DNA of 64,000 nt from Rhizobium grahamii (GTDB lineage: Bacteria; Pseudomonadota; Alphaproteobacteria; Rhizobiales; Rhizobiaceae), in NCBI RefSeq assembly GCF_009498215.1, contig NZ_CP043498.1, positions 2,170,001 through 2,234,000 of the forward strand, given 5' to 3'. The stretch's first letter is position 1; each line of letters begins with the position of its first letter. The translations under genes were made by a program, and so were the position numbers. Shown in pieces: positions 9,601 to 18,762 of the stretch. The notes under the pieces were generated by a model that saw only the letters and a program-made list of their open reading frames with translations, searched no databases and was not told where the DNA came from.

Positions 9601-10746
9601 ATGCTGCAGCGGCTGTCGAACGTTGAAGATGAAGATATCGGTGGCGCCTTGCCGCTCGGGAAGCCGGAACGCCTCGTGATCGTCACGGATGCCTGGCATC
9701 CGCAGGTCAACGGCGTCGTCCGCTCCATCGAGAACACCAACCGCGAGCTCGCCAAGCTCGGCGTCGAAGTGGCGATGGTGACACCTCAGGGTTTCCGAAG
9801 CGTACCCTGCCCCACCTATCCCGAGATCCGGCTCTCGATCGCGACATATGGGCAGGTCGCCCGGCAAATCCGTCAGCACAACCCGTCATACGTTCATATC
9901 GCGACGGAAGGCCCGCTCGGCCTGACCGCGCGGCGCTGGTGCCTGAAGAACCGCATGCCGTTCTCGACCAGCTACCACACCCGCTTTCCGGAATATGTCG
10001 CTGCCCGCCTGCCTATCCCGAAAAGCTGGCTCTACAGCTTCGTACGATGGTTTCACAACTCCGGCGCCGGCTGCATGGTGGCAACGCCAAGCCTTGCGCG
10101 CGAGCTGTCGGACAAGGGCATCCGCAATCTCGTGCCGTGGAGCCGCGGCATCGACGCCAATCAGTTCCACCCGACGGCGCTGGAGGATCGTCCCTTCGGC
10201 CTGCAACGGCCGGTCTTCATGACGGTCGGTCGTGTCGCCCTGGAGAAGAACCTACCGGCCTTCCTCGACCTCGATCTTCCGGGCTCCAAGGTCGTGGTCG
10301 GAGACGGCCCTGCTCGCGCCGAGCTTGAAAAGCGTCACCCCGACGTACTCTTCACCGGGTTGAAATTCGGCGAGGAACTGGCAAGGATCTATGCCCAGGC
10401 CGACGTCTTCGTCTTTCCGTCACTGACCGACACGTTCGGCAACACCATCCTCGAGGCGCTGGCCTCGGGCGTGCCGGTCGCCGCCTATCCGGTCACCGGC
10501 CCTCTCGACATCATCGGCGAGGACAGCGACGTCGGCGCCCTCGATGAAGACCTGCGGGCAGCCTGCCTCGCGGCCCTTGCCTGCTCACGCGAGAAGGCAC
10601 GCGAACTGGCCGTCCAGTATTCCTGGGAGGCCGCCACGCAGCAATTCATCAACAACATCCGGGCCGCCAACGGCGTCATCACGCCGAAATGGAAGAAGGC
10701 CTGGCAGTTCGCCAAGACGCTGCCACGCGCTCGCAAGCCCGCCTGA
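9601..10746 (+). CDS. Glycosyltransferase family 4 (GT1-type fold)
   Basis: A cytosolic GT-B glycosyltransferase. The acceptor-domain opening RLVIVTDAWHPQVNGVVRSI is typical of the alpha-mannosyl/sulfoquinovosyl transferase group that builds glycolipids. The donor domain shows FMTVGRVALEKNLPAFLDL and VFVFPSLTDTFGNTILEALA, the latter with the EX7E-like donor-binding region. From the ATG at 9601 it has 381 residues. The frame also opens at a TTG at 9535, which would add 22 poorly conserved-looking residues, so the ATG is preferred. Sugar donor and acceptor cannot be told. It is convergent with the MFS gene. Confidence 0.85.
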   Translation: MLQRLSNVEDEDIGGALPLGKPERLVIVTDAWHPQVNGVVRSIENTNRELAKLGVEVAMVTPQGFRSVPCPTYPEIRLSIATYGQVARQIRQHNPSYVHIATEGPLGLTARRWCLKNRMPFSTSYHTRFPEYVAARLPIPKSWLYSFVRWFHNSGAGCMVATPSLARELSDKGIRNLVPWSRGIDANQFHPTALEDRPFGLQRPVFMTVGRVALEKNLPAFLDLDLPGSKVVVGDGPARAELEKRHPDVLFTGLKFGEELARIYAQADVFVFPSLTDTFGNTILEALASGVPVAAYPVTGPLDIIGEDSDVGALDEDLRAACLAALACSREKARELAVQYSWEAATQQFINNIRAANGVITPKWKKAWQFAKTLPRARKPA

Positions 10747-10802
10747 ACCGCTGCAACCGCATCGTGGCAGGCAGCGACGCTGCCCGCCATCTCAAGCCGC
10801 GA

Positions 10803-12017
10803 TCAGGACGACATTCCCAATGCCGGTTCGGTTCGCTCACGCGGCAGAGCCGGGAAAGCAAGCGCTATTGCCGCAGCCGCAAGGCCGACCATCGCCGAGC
10901 CGATGAAGAGCCAGGAATAGTTGGCGAAGGTATCGAAGATCCAGCCGCCGATCAGCGGGCCGAACGCCATGCCGAGACTGGAGAGCATCGTCGCCGCGCC
11001 GAATACCGTACCGAGGATCCGTGGCCCGAAATACTCGCGCGCCAGCACCGCATAGAGCGGCATGACCCCGCCATAGGCACTGCCGAAAATGACCGCCAGC
11101 GCATAGAATTCGCCAAGGCTGCTGACGAAGAGGTAGGCGGCCAGCGCACAGGCCTGCACGAGCAAGCCGGCGACGATCACAGGCTTGACGCCGACCCTGT
11201 CGGCGAGCCCGCCATAGAGCAAGCGCCCTCCAAGCCCGGCAAGCCCCTCAACGCTGTAGATACTGACCGCCGCCATCGGCGCCACGCCACAGATCGTCGC
11301 ATAGTTCACCATGTGGAAAATCGGGCCCGAATGCGCTGCACAGCAGGCAAAGAAGGTGAGCCCGAGCACCAGGAACTGTGGAGAGCGGAAAACGGCGGAC
11401 AGAGCAGGCTTCGAACCGTTGGCAGCCGTCCCCGGTTCTTGCTCCGCACCCTCGGCCGGCGCTTGTCGCACCAGCAGAGCGGCGGGCAGCAAGAGCACCC
11501 AGACCGAGATGCCGATGATCAGCATGGCCGGACGCCAGTCATAGGCCGAAATCAGCCAGCGGGCTGCCGGCGAGATGGTCATCGGCGCAACGCCCATGCC
11601 CGCTGAAACGAGCGAAACCGCCAGGCTGCGGTTGCGATCGAACCAGGCGATGGTGGCTGAGATCATTGGCGCAAAGAACGTGCTTGCCGCGATGCCAACG
11701 AGGACACCATAGGTCAATTGGAACTGCAGCAACGTCGTTGCCCGGCTGGAGAGAATGAGCGCCAGGCCCAGCAGGACGGCGCCGACGAAGACGACCGGGC
11801 GCGGACCGAAGCGATCGCTCGCCGCGCCCCAGACGAAGCCCCCGATCCCCATCACGATGAAATTCAGCGTCATCGCGCTCGCGATCCCGACATGCGACCA
11901 TCCGGTTGCCGTCGCGATAGGCTCCTGAAAGATCGCCAGCGAGAACATCGCGCCGAGCGCGACGCATGTCATCAACGCACCCGCGCCGACGATCACCCAC
12001 CCATAAGACACGCGCAT
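10803..12017 (-). CDS. MFS transporter, OFA/monocarboxylate-like
   Basis: A 404-residue inner-membrane protein with about 12 hydrophobic segments in two halves. The opening YGWVIVGAGALMTCVALG and the loop GAASDRFGPRPVV (the MFS loop 2-3 motif) match the oxalate:formate antiporter and monocarboxylate branch of the superfamily. The middle loop (RQAPAEGAEQEPGTAANGS) is a hydrophilic linker. It stands alone, transcribed toward the glycosyltransferase. Substrate is probably a small organic anion, which is inference. Confidence 0.85.
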   Translation of the reverse strand: MRVSYGWVIVGAGALMTCVALGAMFSLAIFQEPIATATGWSHVGIASAMTLNFIVMGIGGFVWGAASDRFGPRPVVFVGAVLLGLALILSSRATTLLQFQLTYGVLVGIAASTFFAPMISATIAWFDRNRSLAVSLVSAGMGVAPMTISPAARWLISAYDWRPAMLIIGISVWVLLLPAALLVRQAPAEGAEQEPGTAANGSKPALSAVFRSPQFLVLGLTFFACCAAHSGPIFHMVNYATICGVAPMAAVSIYSVEGLAGLGGRLLYGGLADRVGVKPVIVAGLLVQACALAAYLFVSSLGEFYALAVIFGSAYGGVMPLYAVLAREYFGPRILGTVFGAATMLSSLGMAFGPLIGGWIFDTFANYSWLFIGSAMVGLAAAAIALAFPALPRERTEPALGMSS

Positions 12018-12274
12018 GATGCAGACCCTCCTTGTCGCTCACACCAAAACGAATGCTCGCCGTCTCTCAAGCGCTTGCGGCATTCGCTACTAGGACGTCT
12101 GTGCTCCCGCCTTTTCGACATCCGCGCATTTATTTTTCTGAACAGTAACGCCACGGCCCGCAAGTAAATCGTTTAACCGCGGCCAAGATGCGACAGGCTC
12201 GATATATCGAGATACTACTATTAGACAAAGTAAATCCTCCGTGGAATTCTTTGAAGAATAGATTCGGAGGCATG

Positions 12275-12508
12275 ATGGCCGCGGAGCGGTATTTATACGA
12301 TTCCAAGTCGCACAAGGCGGTCATGTACCAGGCCGGCGAACATCTGTTTTCGCTATCCGGAAGTAAGGCCCAGCACTGGATATCGGGAGACTACATCTTT
12401 TCCATGGAAACCCAGGCGATAAGCTTCTGGATTCTTGGAAACGACGTCTACGGCCACGTCGGAAACGGCGAACTCACCCGCGAACCGATTTATTACTTCG
12501 ACGGCTGA
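12275..12508 (+). CDS. Small conserved-looking protein of unknown function
   Basis: A 77-residue protein, MAAERYLYD through REPIYYFDG, rich in aromatic residues and beta-strand-like (GEHLFSLSGSKAQHWISGDY). No family is recognised. The frame is open from 12188, but GGAGG at 12266-12270 favours the ATG pair at 12272/12275. The upstream 90 bases are AT-rich and contain a perfect 14-base palindrome (12198-12211, CTCGATATATCGAG) that may be a regulatory site. The gene is convergent with der. The coherent composition and ribosome site support a real gene. Confidence 0.55.
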   Translation: MAAERYLYDSKSHKAVMYQAGEHLFSLSGSKAQHWISGDYIFSMETQAISFWILGNDVYGHVGNGELTREPIYYFDG

Positions 12509-12572
12509 AACAGCCCATCCTGATAGCTGAAGAAGCAGAGTGCGGACGCAGCCTTGGGCTGCACCCGATCCT

Positions 12573-14012
12573 TTACTTGGCCGGCTGGGGCTTGCGTCGT
12601 CCGCCGCTCTTGGATTCGTACGGATTGTCCTTTTCCCGATACATGATCCGGATTGGCACGCCGGGCATGTTGAAATCCGTGCGCAGGCTGTTCACCAGAT
12701 AGCGCGTATAGGATTCCGGCAGCGCGTCTGCGCGGGTGCAGGAGATCATGAAAGCCGGCGGGCGGGCCTTGACCTGTGTCATGTACTTCAGCTTCAGGCG
12801 ACGGCCGGAGACGGCCGGCGGCGGATGCTGCGTCGTGATCGAATCCAGCCAGCGGTTCAGCTTGGAGGTCGACACGCGACGGTTCCACGTCATGTCGGTA
12901 TCGATGATCGACTGCATCAGCTTGTCGAGCCCGCGTCCCGTCTGGCCGGAGATCGGCACGGCGCGAATGCCGCGCGCCTGCGGCAGCAGCCGCTCGGTCT
13001 TTTCGCGCAGATCCGCAAGCAGCGCCTGCGGCTCGTCAATCAGGTCCCACTTATTGAAGGCGAGAACGGCGGCGCGTCCCTCGCGGACCACCAGATCCAC
13101 CAGCTGCAGGTCCTGCTTCTCGAAGGGAATGGTCGCGTCGAACACGATGACGACAGTTTCAGCGAAGCGGATGGAGCGAAGCGAGTCGGCGACCGACAGC
13201 TTCTCAAGCTTCTCAGTCACGCGCGCCTTGCGGCGCATGCCGGCCGTGTCGAACATCTTGATGGTGCGGCCGTGCCAGTCCCACTCGACGGAAATGCTGT
13301 CGCGGGTAATGCCGGCCTCGGGACCGGTCAGCAGCCGGTCCTCGCCGAGGAAGCGGTTGATCAGCGTCGACTTGCCGGCATTCGGGCGACCGATGATCGC
13401 CACGCGCAGCGGCTTGGTGTCGTCGTATTCGGGCTCGTAGTCCTCGTCCTCTTCCATCTCGCGGGGAAGACTGACGTTGGTCTCGGCGACATCTTCTTTC
13501 GGCGGATAAGCGCGCTCCTTGCCGATCGCATCGACAATCGCATCACGCAGATCGAGCATGCCCTGCCCGTGTTCGGCCGAAATCGGCACCGGCTCGCCGA
13601 GCCCCAGCGTATAGGCATCGTAGAATCCGCCATCAGAGCCCTTGGCTTCCGACTTGTTGGCGACGAGCACGACAGGCTTGCCGCGGCGGCGCAGCATCTC
13701 TGCCAGTTCCTTGTCGACAGGCGTCAGGCCAAACTTGGCATCGACAACGAAGAGCGAGATATCGGCCTCGTCGATCGCCGCTTCCGTCTGGGCGCGCATG
13801 CGGCCCTGCAGGCTCTCGGCTTCGGCCTTCTCGAGACCGGCTGTATCGATGATGGTGAAGTGCAAACCCATGAGGCGCGCATCGCCGGGACGGCGGTCGC
13901 GGGTAACACCTGGCGTATCATCGACGAGCGCCAGCTTCTTTCCAACCAGACGGTTGAAAAGCGTCGACTTGCCGACGTTCGGGCGACCGACGATGGCGAC
14001 CGTGAAGCTCAT
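12573..14012 (-). CDS. der: Ribosome biogenesis GTPase Der (EngA)
   Basis: An essential double-domain GTPase that assists 50S subunit maturation. It is 479 residues long. The first G domain opens with GRPNVGKS at residues 9-16 and DDTPGVTRD. The second repeats GRPNAGKST near residue 210, followed by [10 protein letters not shown] and NKWDLID. A KH-like C-terminal domain ends in a basic tail. The gene lies 15 bases downstream of the YfgM-like gene, and the two almost certainly form an operon. This der neighbourhood is usual for alphaproteobacteria. Confidence 0.97.
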   Translation of the reverse strand: MSFTVAIVGRPNVGKSTLFNRLVGKKLALVDDTPGVTRDRRPGDARLMGLHFTIIDTAGLEKAEAESLQGRMRAQTEAAIDEADISLFVVDAKFGLTPVDKELAEMLRRRGKPVVLVANKSEAKGSDGGFYDAYTLGLGEPVPISAEHGQGMLDLRDAIVDAIGKERAYPPKEDVAETNVSLPREMEEDEDYEPEYDDTKPLRVAIIGRPNAGKSTLINRFLGEDRLLTGPEAGITRDSISVEWDWHGRTIKMFDTAGMRRKARVTEKLEKLSVADSLRSIRFAETVVIVFDATIPFEKQDLQLVDLVVREGRAAVLAFNKWDLIDEPQALLADLREKTERLLPQARGIRAVPISGQTGRGLDKLMQSIIDTDMTWNRRVSTSKLNRWLDSITTQHPPPAVSGRRLKLKYMTQVKARPPAFMISCTRADALPESYTRYLVNSLRTDFNMPGVPIRIMYREKDNPYESKSGGRRKPQPAK

Positions 14013-14027
14013 TGAAATTCCTTACAT

Positions 14028-14711
14028 TCAGCCCTGTGCGGCGGGCGCCTTGCCGGATGCGGTGATGTTATCAAGCATCATCTGGGCACGATTGGCAACA
14101 TTGCGCGGGCTCTGCGCGTCGTCTGCGATCGCCTGGTACCACTGGCGTGCCTGCGCCATGTTGCCTGCCTTGTAGGCGGCAAGGCCGAGCGCTTCGCGAG
14201 CCGAGTGACGGAAGGCATTGCCGGGAACTGCCATTTCCTCGACATGCGCCGACACCTGCTCATAGGTGCCGCCTTCGATCAGCAGCCAGCCGGCGCGCAT
14301 CTTGGCGGCATCGCGAACAGCTGCCGGAGCGGCATTGTCCTTGCCGATGACATCGAAGGCTGCAACGGCACCCGCCGTGTCGCCCTTCTGGGCGAGAACG
14401 CTTGCGGCACGCAGGCGCGCGAGGATCGGATAGGCGCCGTGGCCTTCCTTCTCCAGCGTCTCGAGCGCGGCCAGCGCTTCGTCATTCTTGTTTTCATCGG
14501 CAAGCTTCATGGCGGCGATGAATTTGTCGCCGGTGCCGGAAGACTGATTGTCGTCCCAGTATTCATAGACCTTGTAGCCGATGGTACCGAGGACGATCAG
14601 GACGGCGAGCGCAATCAGGTAACGGCCGAACCGGCGCCATGCGCCCTTCACCTGATCGGACCGCAGTTCCTCATTGACTTCACGAATGAAGCTGTCGTCG
14701 TTGAATGCCAT
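14028..14711 (-). CDS. YfgM-like membrane-anchored tetratricopeptide protein
   Basis: A 227-residue inner-membrane protein. A cytoplasmic N-terminus (FIREVNEELRSDQVKGAWRR) precedes one transmembrane helix (about residues 31-50). A periplasmic TPR-like region follows with repeats such as NDEALAALETLEKEG and AGNMAQARQWYQAIADDA. This is the plan of YfgM/TPR_21 proteins, which assist the Sec translocon and periplasmic chaperones. It is the first gene of a two-gene operon with der, 15 bases apart. Confidence 0.85.
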   Translation of the reverse strand: MAFNDDSFIREVNEELRSDQVKGAWRRFGRYLIALAVLIVLGTIGYKVYEYWDDNQSSGTGDKFIAAMKLADENKNDEALAALETLEKEGHGAYPILARLRAASVLAQKGDTAGAVAAFDVIGKDNAAPAAVRDAAKMRAGWLLIEGGTYEQVSAHVEEMAVPGNAFRHSAREALGLAAYKAGNMAQARQWYQAIADDAQSPRNVANRAQMMLDNITASGKAPAAQG

Positions 14712-14816
14712 TCTCGTCTCCGGCCGCGGATATGCTTCGGCATGCGGGTTGCACGCACATTATCGGGGCCTTCTACCCCATTTTTCAGCAGTTGTAAGGG
14801 GGATTGGAAAGATTCG

Positions 14817-15401
14817 TCACATAACGATTGGAGCTACCCCGATCAACAGCTCGTGCAGTTTGAACGTGATGAGCGCCCAGGCCACGATGCCGATGATAAC
14901 GGCGTAGAGATCGTACTTGCCGGATACGAAGGGACGAAGCGTAAGTTCGCCGGCACGCTGGCGACGCTTCAGCGCAATGCGCAGGATGACACCCCATGCC
15001 AGAAAGGCGCCGAACAGCAGCACCGAAGAGGTCTCGCCATTGGCAAGCAGGTGCGAGAAAGCCCAAATCTTCACCGACAGCACCATCGGATGCTTCGTCT
15101 TGACCGCGATGTGCCCCGCCGGCAGCAGCGAGGCGACCAGACAGATCACGGCGATCAGCATCAGGGTAATAGTGATATGCGCCATCCAGACCGGTGGCGT
15201 GTAGAGCATGCCCGTGACCTGACGGGCCTGGCCGAAGCCGTAGATCAGCAGGACAAGCGAGAGGATGCTGACGACGGAATAGGCGGCCTTCCATCCATTT
15301 TCGCCGAGACTGTTGATCAGCGACTGCCGAAGACCCGGCGCGATGACGCGGATCAGATGCAGGCCGAGGAAAATGATGATGCCGACGATGAGCAATGCCA
15401 T
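14817..15401 (-). CDS. NnrU family membrane protein
   Basis: A 194-residue integral membrane protein with about six hydrophobic segments. IKTKHPMVLSVKIWAFSHLLANG-like residues (here AVKTKHPMVLSVKIWAFSHL) are the core NnrU signature. The family was named from a gene near nitric oxide reductase loci and is related to isoprenylcysteine methyltransferase-like membrane folds. No denitrification gene lies nearby here, so a role in nitrogen oxide metabolism should not be assumed. Confidence 0.85.
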   Translation of the reverse strand: MALLIVGIIIFLGLHLIRVIAPGLRQSLINSLGENGWKAAYSVVSILSLVLLIYGFGQARQVTGMLYTPPVWMAHITITLMLIAVICLVASLLPAGHIAVKTKHPMVLSVKIWAFSHLLANGETSSVLLFGAFLAWGVILRIALKRRQRAGELTLRPFVSGKYDLYAVIIGIVAWALITFKLHELLIGVAPIVM

Positions 15402-15519
15402 GGCGATCTCCTGTGCGTTTTCCGAGACTTAGTCAAAGCGACACAAAAACGCCAGCGTCACCGCAGCTTCGCCGCATTTCTGTAACAGGAAAGCCGCAAA
15501 CAAATTGTCGCGGTGCCCC

Positions 15520-16518
15520 ATGTTTCGCTCTTTCCTCAAAGCATCCTTCGCCCTTTCCCTGCTCGTCCCAGGCGTGGCGGCGGCGAACGACCAGCCAAAG
15601 CAGCTGGTGATCATCTCGTTCGATGGCGCCCATGACAACGCGCTCTGGCAGAAGAGCCGCGAGATGGCGGCAAGGAACGGCGCCCATTTCACCTATTTCC
15701 TCTCCTGCACCTTCCTGATGAACCAGGCCGCCAAGAAGGCCTATCAGGCGCCGCACCAGAAGCTCGGCAAATCCAATGTCGGCTTTGCGCAAAGCGACGA
15801 CGAAATTCGCGAGCGGCTCGGCAACATCTGGCACGCCCATCTTGAGGGACACGACATCTCGAGCCACGCCTGCGGCCATTTCGACGGCCGCCAGTGGAGC
15901 GAGGCTGACTGGAGCAAGGAGTTTACGACCTTTCGCGCCACGCTGAAAAATGCCTGGAAGAGCGTCGACCTCGAAGAGCCTAAGGGCTGGCAGGATCTGG
16001 TCGACCACGGCATCCACGGATTCCGCGCGCCCTATCTCTCGGCAACGCCCGGCGCCGATATGATCTCCGCCGAGAAGAAGGCCGGCTTCACCTATGACGC
16101 GAGCCTGGTGACGAAGGGCCCGGCCATGCCGGTCGAGGAAGCAGGCATCGTTCGCTTCGGCCTGCCGCTGATCCCCGAAGGCCCGCGCGAAAAGCCGATC
16201 ATCGGCATGGACTACAACCTCTTCGTCCGCCACTCCAACGGCACAGAGGACAAGGTGGATTCGAAGGCGTTCGAAGAGCGCTCCTATGCCGCATTCAAGG
16301 AAGCCTTCGACAAGCAGTACACCGGCGACCGCATTCCGCTGCAGCTCGGCTTCCACTTCGTCGAGATGAACGGCGGCGCTTACTGGCGCGCGCTCGACCG
16401 GCTGGTCAGCGACGTCTGCCACCGCGCCGACGTCGCCTGCGTCAGCTATTCGGAAGCGATCCCCATGATCGAGGCACGCGGCAAGTTGCAGCCGCAGGCG
16501 CAGGCTTCAGGCCTTTAG
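15520..16518 (+). CDS. Secreted polysaccharide deacetylase family protein
   Basis: A 332-residue exported protein with a signal peptide at residues 1-22 (MFRSFLKASFALSLLVPGVA). The NodB-homology features are recognisable but variant: LVIISFDGAHDN replaces the usual TFDDG motif, GHDISSHACGHFDG supplies the metal histidines, and HGFRAPYLS is motif 3. The ATG at 15520 is preferred to the TTG at 15505 because it starts the signal peptide. Its last 222 bases are duplicated at 17891-18110. The substrate may be cell-wall or surface polysaccharide, which is inference. Confidence 0.85.
   Translation: MFRSFLKASFALSLLVPGVAAANDQPKQLVIISFDGAHDNALWQKSREMAARNGAHFTYFLSCTFLMNQAAKKAYQAPHQKLGKSNVGFAQSDDEIRERLGNIWHAHLEGHDISSHACGHFDGRQWSEADWSKEFTTFRATLKNAWKSVDLEEPKGWQDLVDHGIHGFRAPYLSATPGADMISAEKKAGFTYDASLVTKGPAMPVEEAGIVRFGLPLIPEGPREKPIIGMDYNLFVRHSNGTEDKVDSKAFEERSYAAFKEAFDKQYTGDRIPLQLGFHFVEMNGGAYWRALDRLVSDVCHRADVACVSYSEAIPMIEARGKLQPQAQASGL
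16297..16518 (+). repeat. Direct repeat, copy 1 (3' end of the deacetylase gene)
   Basis: This is the 3' end of the intact deacetylase gene. It aligns over its whole length, same strand, with 17891-18110. The two copies differ at about fifteen positions, mostly third codon bases, plus one 2-base gap. They bracket the DUF1254 gene. Confidence 0.85.
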
Positions 16519-16590
16519 GCCCCACCGGGCAGCCTCTCCGGAGGGAACCCGAGGCCGATACCAGACCTGCCACCTTGAGCAACGATTGCC

Positions 16591-17607
16591 TCACCGCAGC
16601 TGCGGATCGGGAAACTTCCAGCTGCCATCCAGCACTTGCGGCTGCGGCCGATAGAGCCGAACGGTGTAGTTCCAGCCGGGCTCGATGGGCAGGCAGTTTT
16701 GCACCTTGCCATCGCAATCGCCGAACTGGACGTCTATGGAACCGTCTCCGGCCTTGGTGGCCGTTAGATTGTTGATCGAATAGGCATTCTGCTTGTTGGG
16801 CGTGAAGAAGCCTTTGGCATTGTAACGACTGATCGACCAGAAGCCATCAACCGGAACGCTTGAGGGAACGTGAAGCGTATACACGGTCTTTCCGTCGTTC
16901 TTCGATGGCGTAAAGGCGATATAGGTTGCTTCGCTGTCGGGATTGCCGCCCCAACCGGCAGCAGCCCCGATGAGGTGATGGACGGGATCGACCTGTTCCT
17001 TGCTGCCGAACGCCCGATTAAAGCCGCTCATGGTCGATGCAAGTTCCAGAAGCGCACTACGCACCGTGTCCTGGCTGGCCTTGTCCCAGACCGGTAACTC
17101 CAGCTTGCCGGGACCACCTGGCTGATCCACCTTGACGGCATCCTGAAGCTTGTGCACCTCGTCGGAATCGCCGGCCTTGCCGGGATCGATCAAGGTCCGG
17201 ACAGCTGCAAGGACGTATCGTGTGCCAACGCCGTCGCGCGTCAGGGTATGACTTCCGGCGCCGTGAAAGACACCGGTAACGTAGTGATCCTCGTTCACCA
17301 CCATCAACGACATGAAGCGATTTCCAGCATCCGGCATGGTGATCGTCACCGGGCCGGCATCGAGATCGAAAACCCCGCTCGAATAGAGCGTATCGCGATT
17401 GCCCCGAACCACGGTCTGATGAGCGACGTCGAATGGATCGCGACGATGGAAGAGTTTCCCAAGGCCGGCCTCCTTGGCCGAAACCGTGAAATACATGTCC
17501 GTTTCCGCGCGCACGAAGTTATCGGGCGTCACCTTGATGGCATCGGCGGCAGCAGCTGCGCCGGCTATCAGCAAAAGGCTTGCGAGCAGTGTCTTTTGAA
17601 CTCTCAT
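16591..17607 (-). CDS. Exported DUF1254/DUF1214-type protein
   Basis: A 338-residue periplasmic protein with a signal peptide at residues 1-20. TPDNFVRAETDMYFTVSAK and VVRGNRDTLYSSGVFDLDAG are typical of the DUF1254 region, and GFWSISRYNAKGF with the C-terminal WNYTVRLYRP of the DUF1214 region. No enzymatic role is established for this pair of domains. The gene is inverted relative to the deacetylase and sits exactly between the deacetylase and the duplicated relic of its 3' end. A double dyad 94-127 bases upstream of the start may be its operator. Confidence 0.85.
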   Translation of the reverse strand: MRVQKTLLASLLLIAGAAAAADAIKVTPDNFVRAETDMYFTVSAKEAGLGKLFHRRDPFDVAHQTVVRGNRDTLYSSGVFDLDAGPVTITMPDAGNRFMSLMVVNEDHYVTGVFHGAGSHTLTRDGVGTRYVLAAVRTLIDPGKAGDSDEVHKLQDAVKVDQPGGPGKLELPVWDKASQDTVRSALLELASTMSGFNRAFGSKEQVDPVHHLIGAAAGWGGNPDSEATYIAFTPSKNDGKTVYTLHVPSSVPVDGFWSISRYNAKGFFTPNKQNAYSINNLTATKAGDGSIDVQFGDCDGKVQNCLPIEPGWNYTVRLYRPQPQVLDGSWKFPDPQLR

Positions 17608-17700
17608 TCTTCATCCCCATTCGTGCCGCATATCGACTGTTGAGACGCAATCCGTCGAAGCTGGTGAACGATGCCTTGAGGCGTCGCCTGTGGGAAGTAC

Positions 17701-17734
17701 GTTACTGTAACCGCAGATCGTTACCGGCCGTAAC
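17701..17734. promoter_or_regulatory. Pair of short dyads upstream of the DUF1254 gene
   Basis: GTTAC-T-GTAAC (17701-17711) and GTTAC-CGGCC-GTAAC (17720-17734) lie side by side, 94-127 bases upstream of the DUF1254 start. Two dyads with the same half-site suggest an operator for a dimeric regulator. The regulator is unknown. The GTNAC half-site also resembles that of ChvI, but the half-site spacing does not match the published N16 direct repeat. Confidence 0.35.
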
Positions 17735-17890
17735 AGTGGAGCCGCTGCTGCGGCGAACGGGATGAAAAGTCGAACGTTGCCGCACTCGGGAATGGAGAAT
17801 ACGTGGCGGGCCTGAAGCTGAAACAGCAGCGACCCTCCACATACCCGGTTTCAACATGCCTGACGCCTCCGTCGGCATCTTCTCCTTGGG

Positions 17891-18110
17891 CAGGAGGCCT
17901 TCGACAACCAGTACACCGGCAATCGCATTCCGCTGCAGCTCGGCTTCCACTTCGTCGAGATGAACGGTGGCGCCTACTGGCGCGCACTTGACCGGCTGGT
18001 CAGCGACGTCTGCCATCGCGCCGACGTCGCCTGCGAGCTATTCGGAAGCGATCCCGATCATCGAGGCACGCGGCAAACTGCAGCCGCAGGCGCAGGCCTT
18101 GGGGCTGTAA
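17891..18110 (+). pseudogene. Relic of a second polysaccharide deacetylase gene (3' end only)
   Basis: The 220 bases correspond to the last 73 codons of the deacetylase at 15520-16518, in the same orientation. The reading frame is intact from EAFDNQYTGNRIPLQLGFHF through CHRADVAC. A 2-base deletion near 18035 (GCGTCAGC in the parent, GCGAGC here) then breaks it. The rest still ends at a TAA aligned with the parent stop. Most differences are synonymous, so the copy was once under selection as part of a complete paralogue. No 5' part is visible. This would read as 'deacetylase' in a naive annotation but is broken. Confidence 0.85.
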
Positions 18111-18256
18111 TCGCGCCCGGAGTGATGGCTCTCTCGAGGCCGCTCCCGGCTGTGGAGTTCATCAAATTCCATGCAGCCTCGGTTGCCAAGCACGGCCGCG
18201 CCGCCAAAGTGATACGCATCGCCGCATGATGCCAAGCGCTCCTGCAACCACACATG

Positions 18257-18526
18257 CTACGCAGAGGTTTGCGTCGGAGGGCCTTCGGAGATGGCATGCT
18301 CGCTGAGATCAAGACCACGCGCCGCATCGACGAGGTGCTTCAGTTGTCCGATGTTTCGAACGCCCTGCTGATACAGTTCGATTGTGATCGCAGCGATCCG
18401 GGTTGCCTCCTCGGAGCCCTGCTCTATTCCGAATTCGGCGCAGATGGCGTCCAAGACCAGGCGGCATCGGCGCAGATCGTCGCAATCCAGTGGCTCATTA
18501 TGGCGGCTGAAGTACCTGCGAGACAT
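18257..18526 (-). CDS. Small protein of unknown function
   Basis: An 89-residue soluble, helix-rich protein. The text CRLVLDAICAEFGIEQ and TRIAAITIELYQQGV resembles small rhizobial proteins of unknown role that begin with a short basic tract (SRRYFSRHNEP). The ATG at 18526 has AAGGA about 7 bases upstream, and an in-frame GTG precedes it directly. A perfect 8-bp hairpin (18562-18582) lies just upstream. It is the last gene of the minus-strand accessory block. No function can be assigned. Confidence 0.6.
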   Translation of the reverse strand: MSRRYFSRHNEPLDCDDLRRCRLVLDAICAEFGIEQGSEEATRIAAITIELYQQGVRNIGQLKHLVDAARGLDLSEHAISEGPPTQTSA

Positions 18527-18762
18527 CACAACATCCTTTATGCTGTTGCCTTCGCTAAAGGGCCCCGCTCAAAAAGCGGGGCAAGCGTTGGGACTTTGGA
18601 AGGGTCGAGGCGAGCAGCCTCTAGCTCCTAAATGCAAGCAGGTTCTATTTGTTCCAGAGCGAGACGGGCCGGACCGCTTAGATGTCATCGCCTGCTCCTT
18701 TGGGCGCGAAGCGACAGCCGTCGATATTGGGGCAGCAGTCTATTGTGGCGTCCCGTTGACAG

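Noticed and set aside
10689..11606. A 305-codon plus-strand frame opposite the OFA-type MFS gene
   Set aside because: Composition is that of a shadow of hydrophobic codons (Arg, Glu, His); the real gene is on the minus strand.
17701..17734. ChvI site in the dyads upstream of DUF1254
   Set aside because: The GTNAC half-sites are present, but no two are separated by the 16 bases of the known direct-repeat motif.
17960..18229. An 89-codon plus-strand open frame after the DUF1254 gene
   Set aside because: Its first third is the deacetylase tail and the rest is frameshifted sequence; it is described as a pseudogene relic, not a gene.
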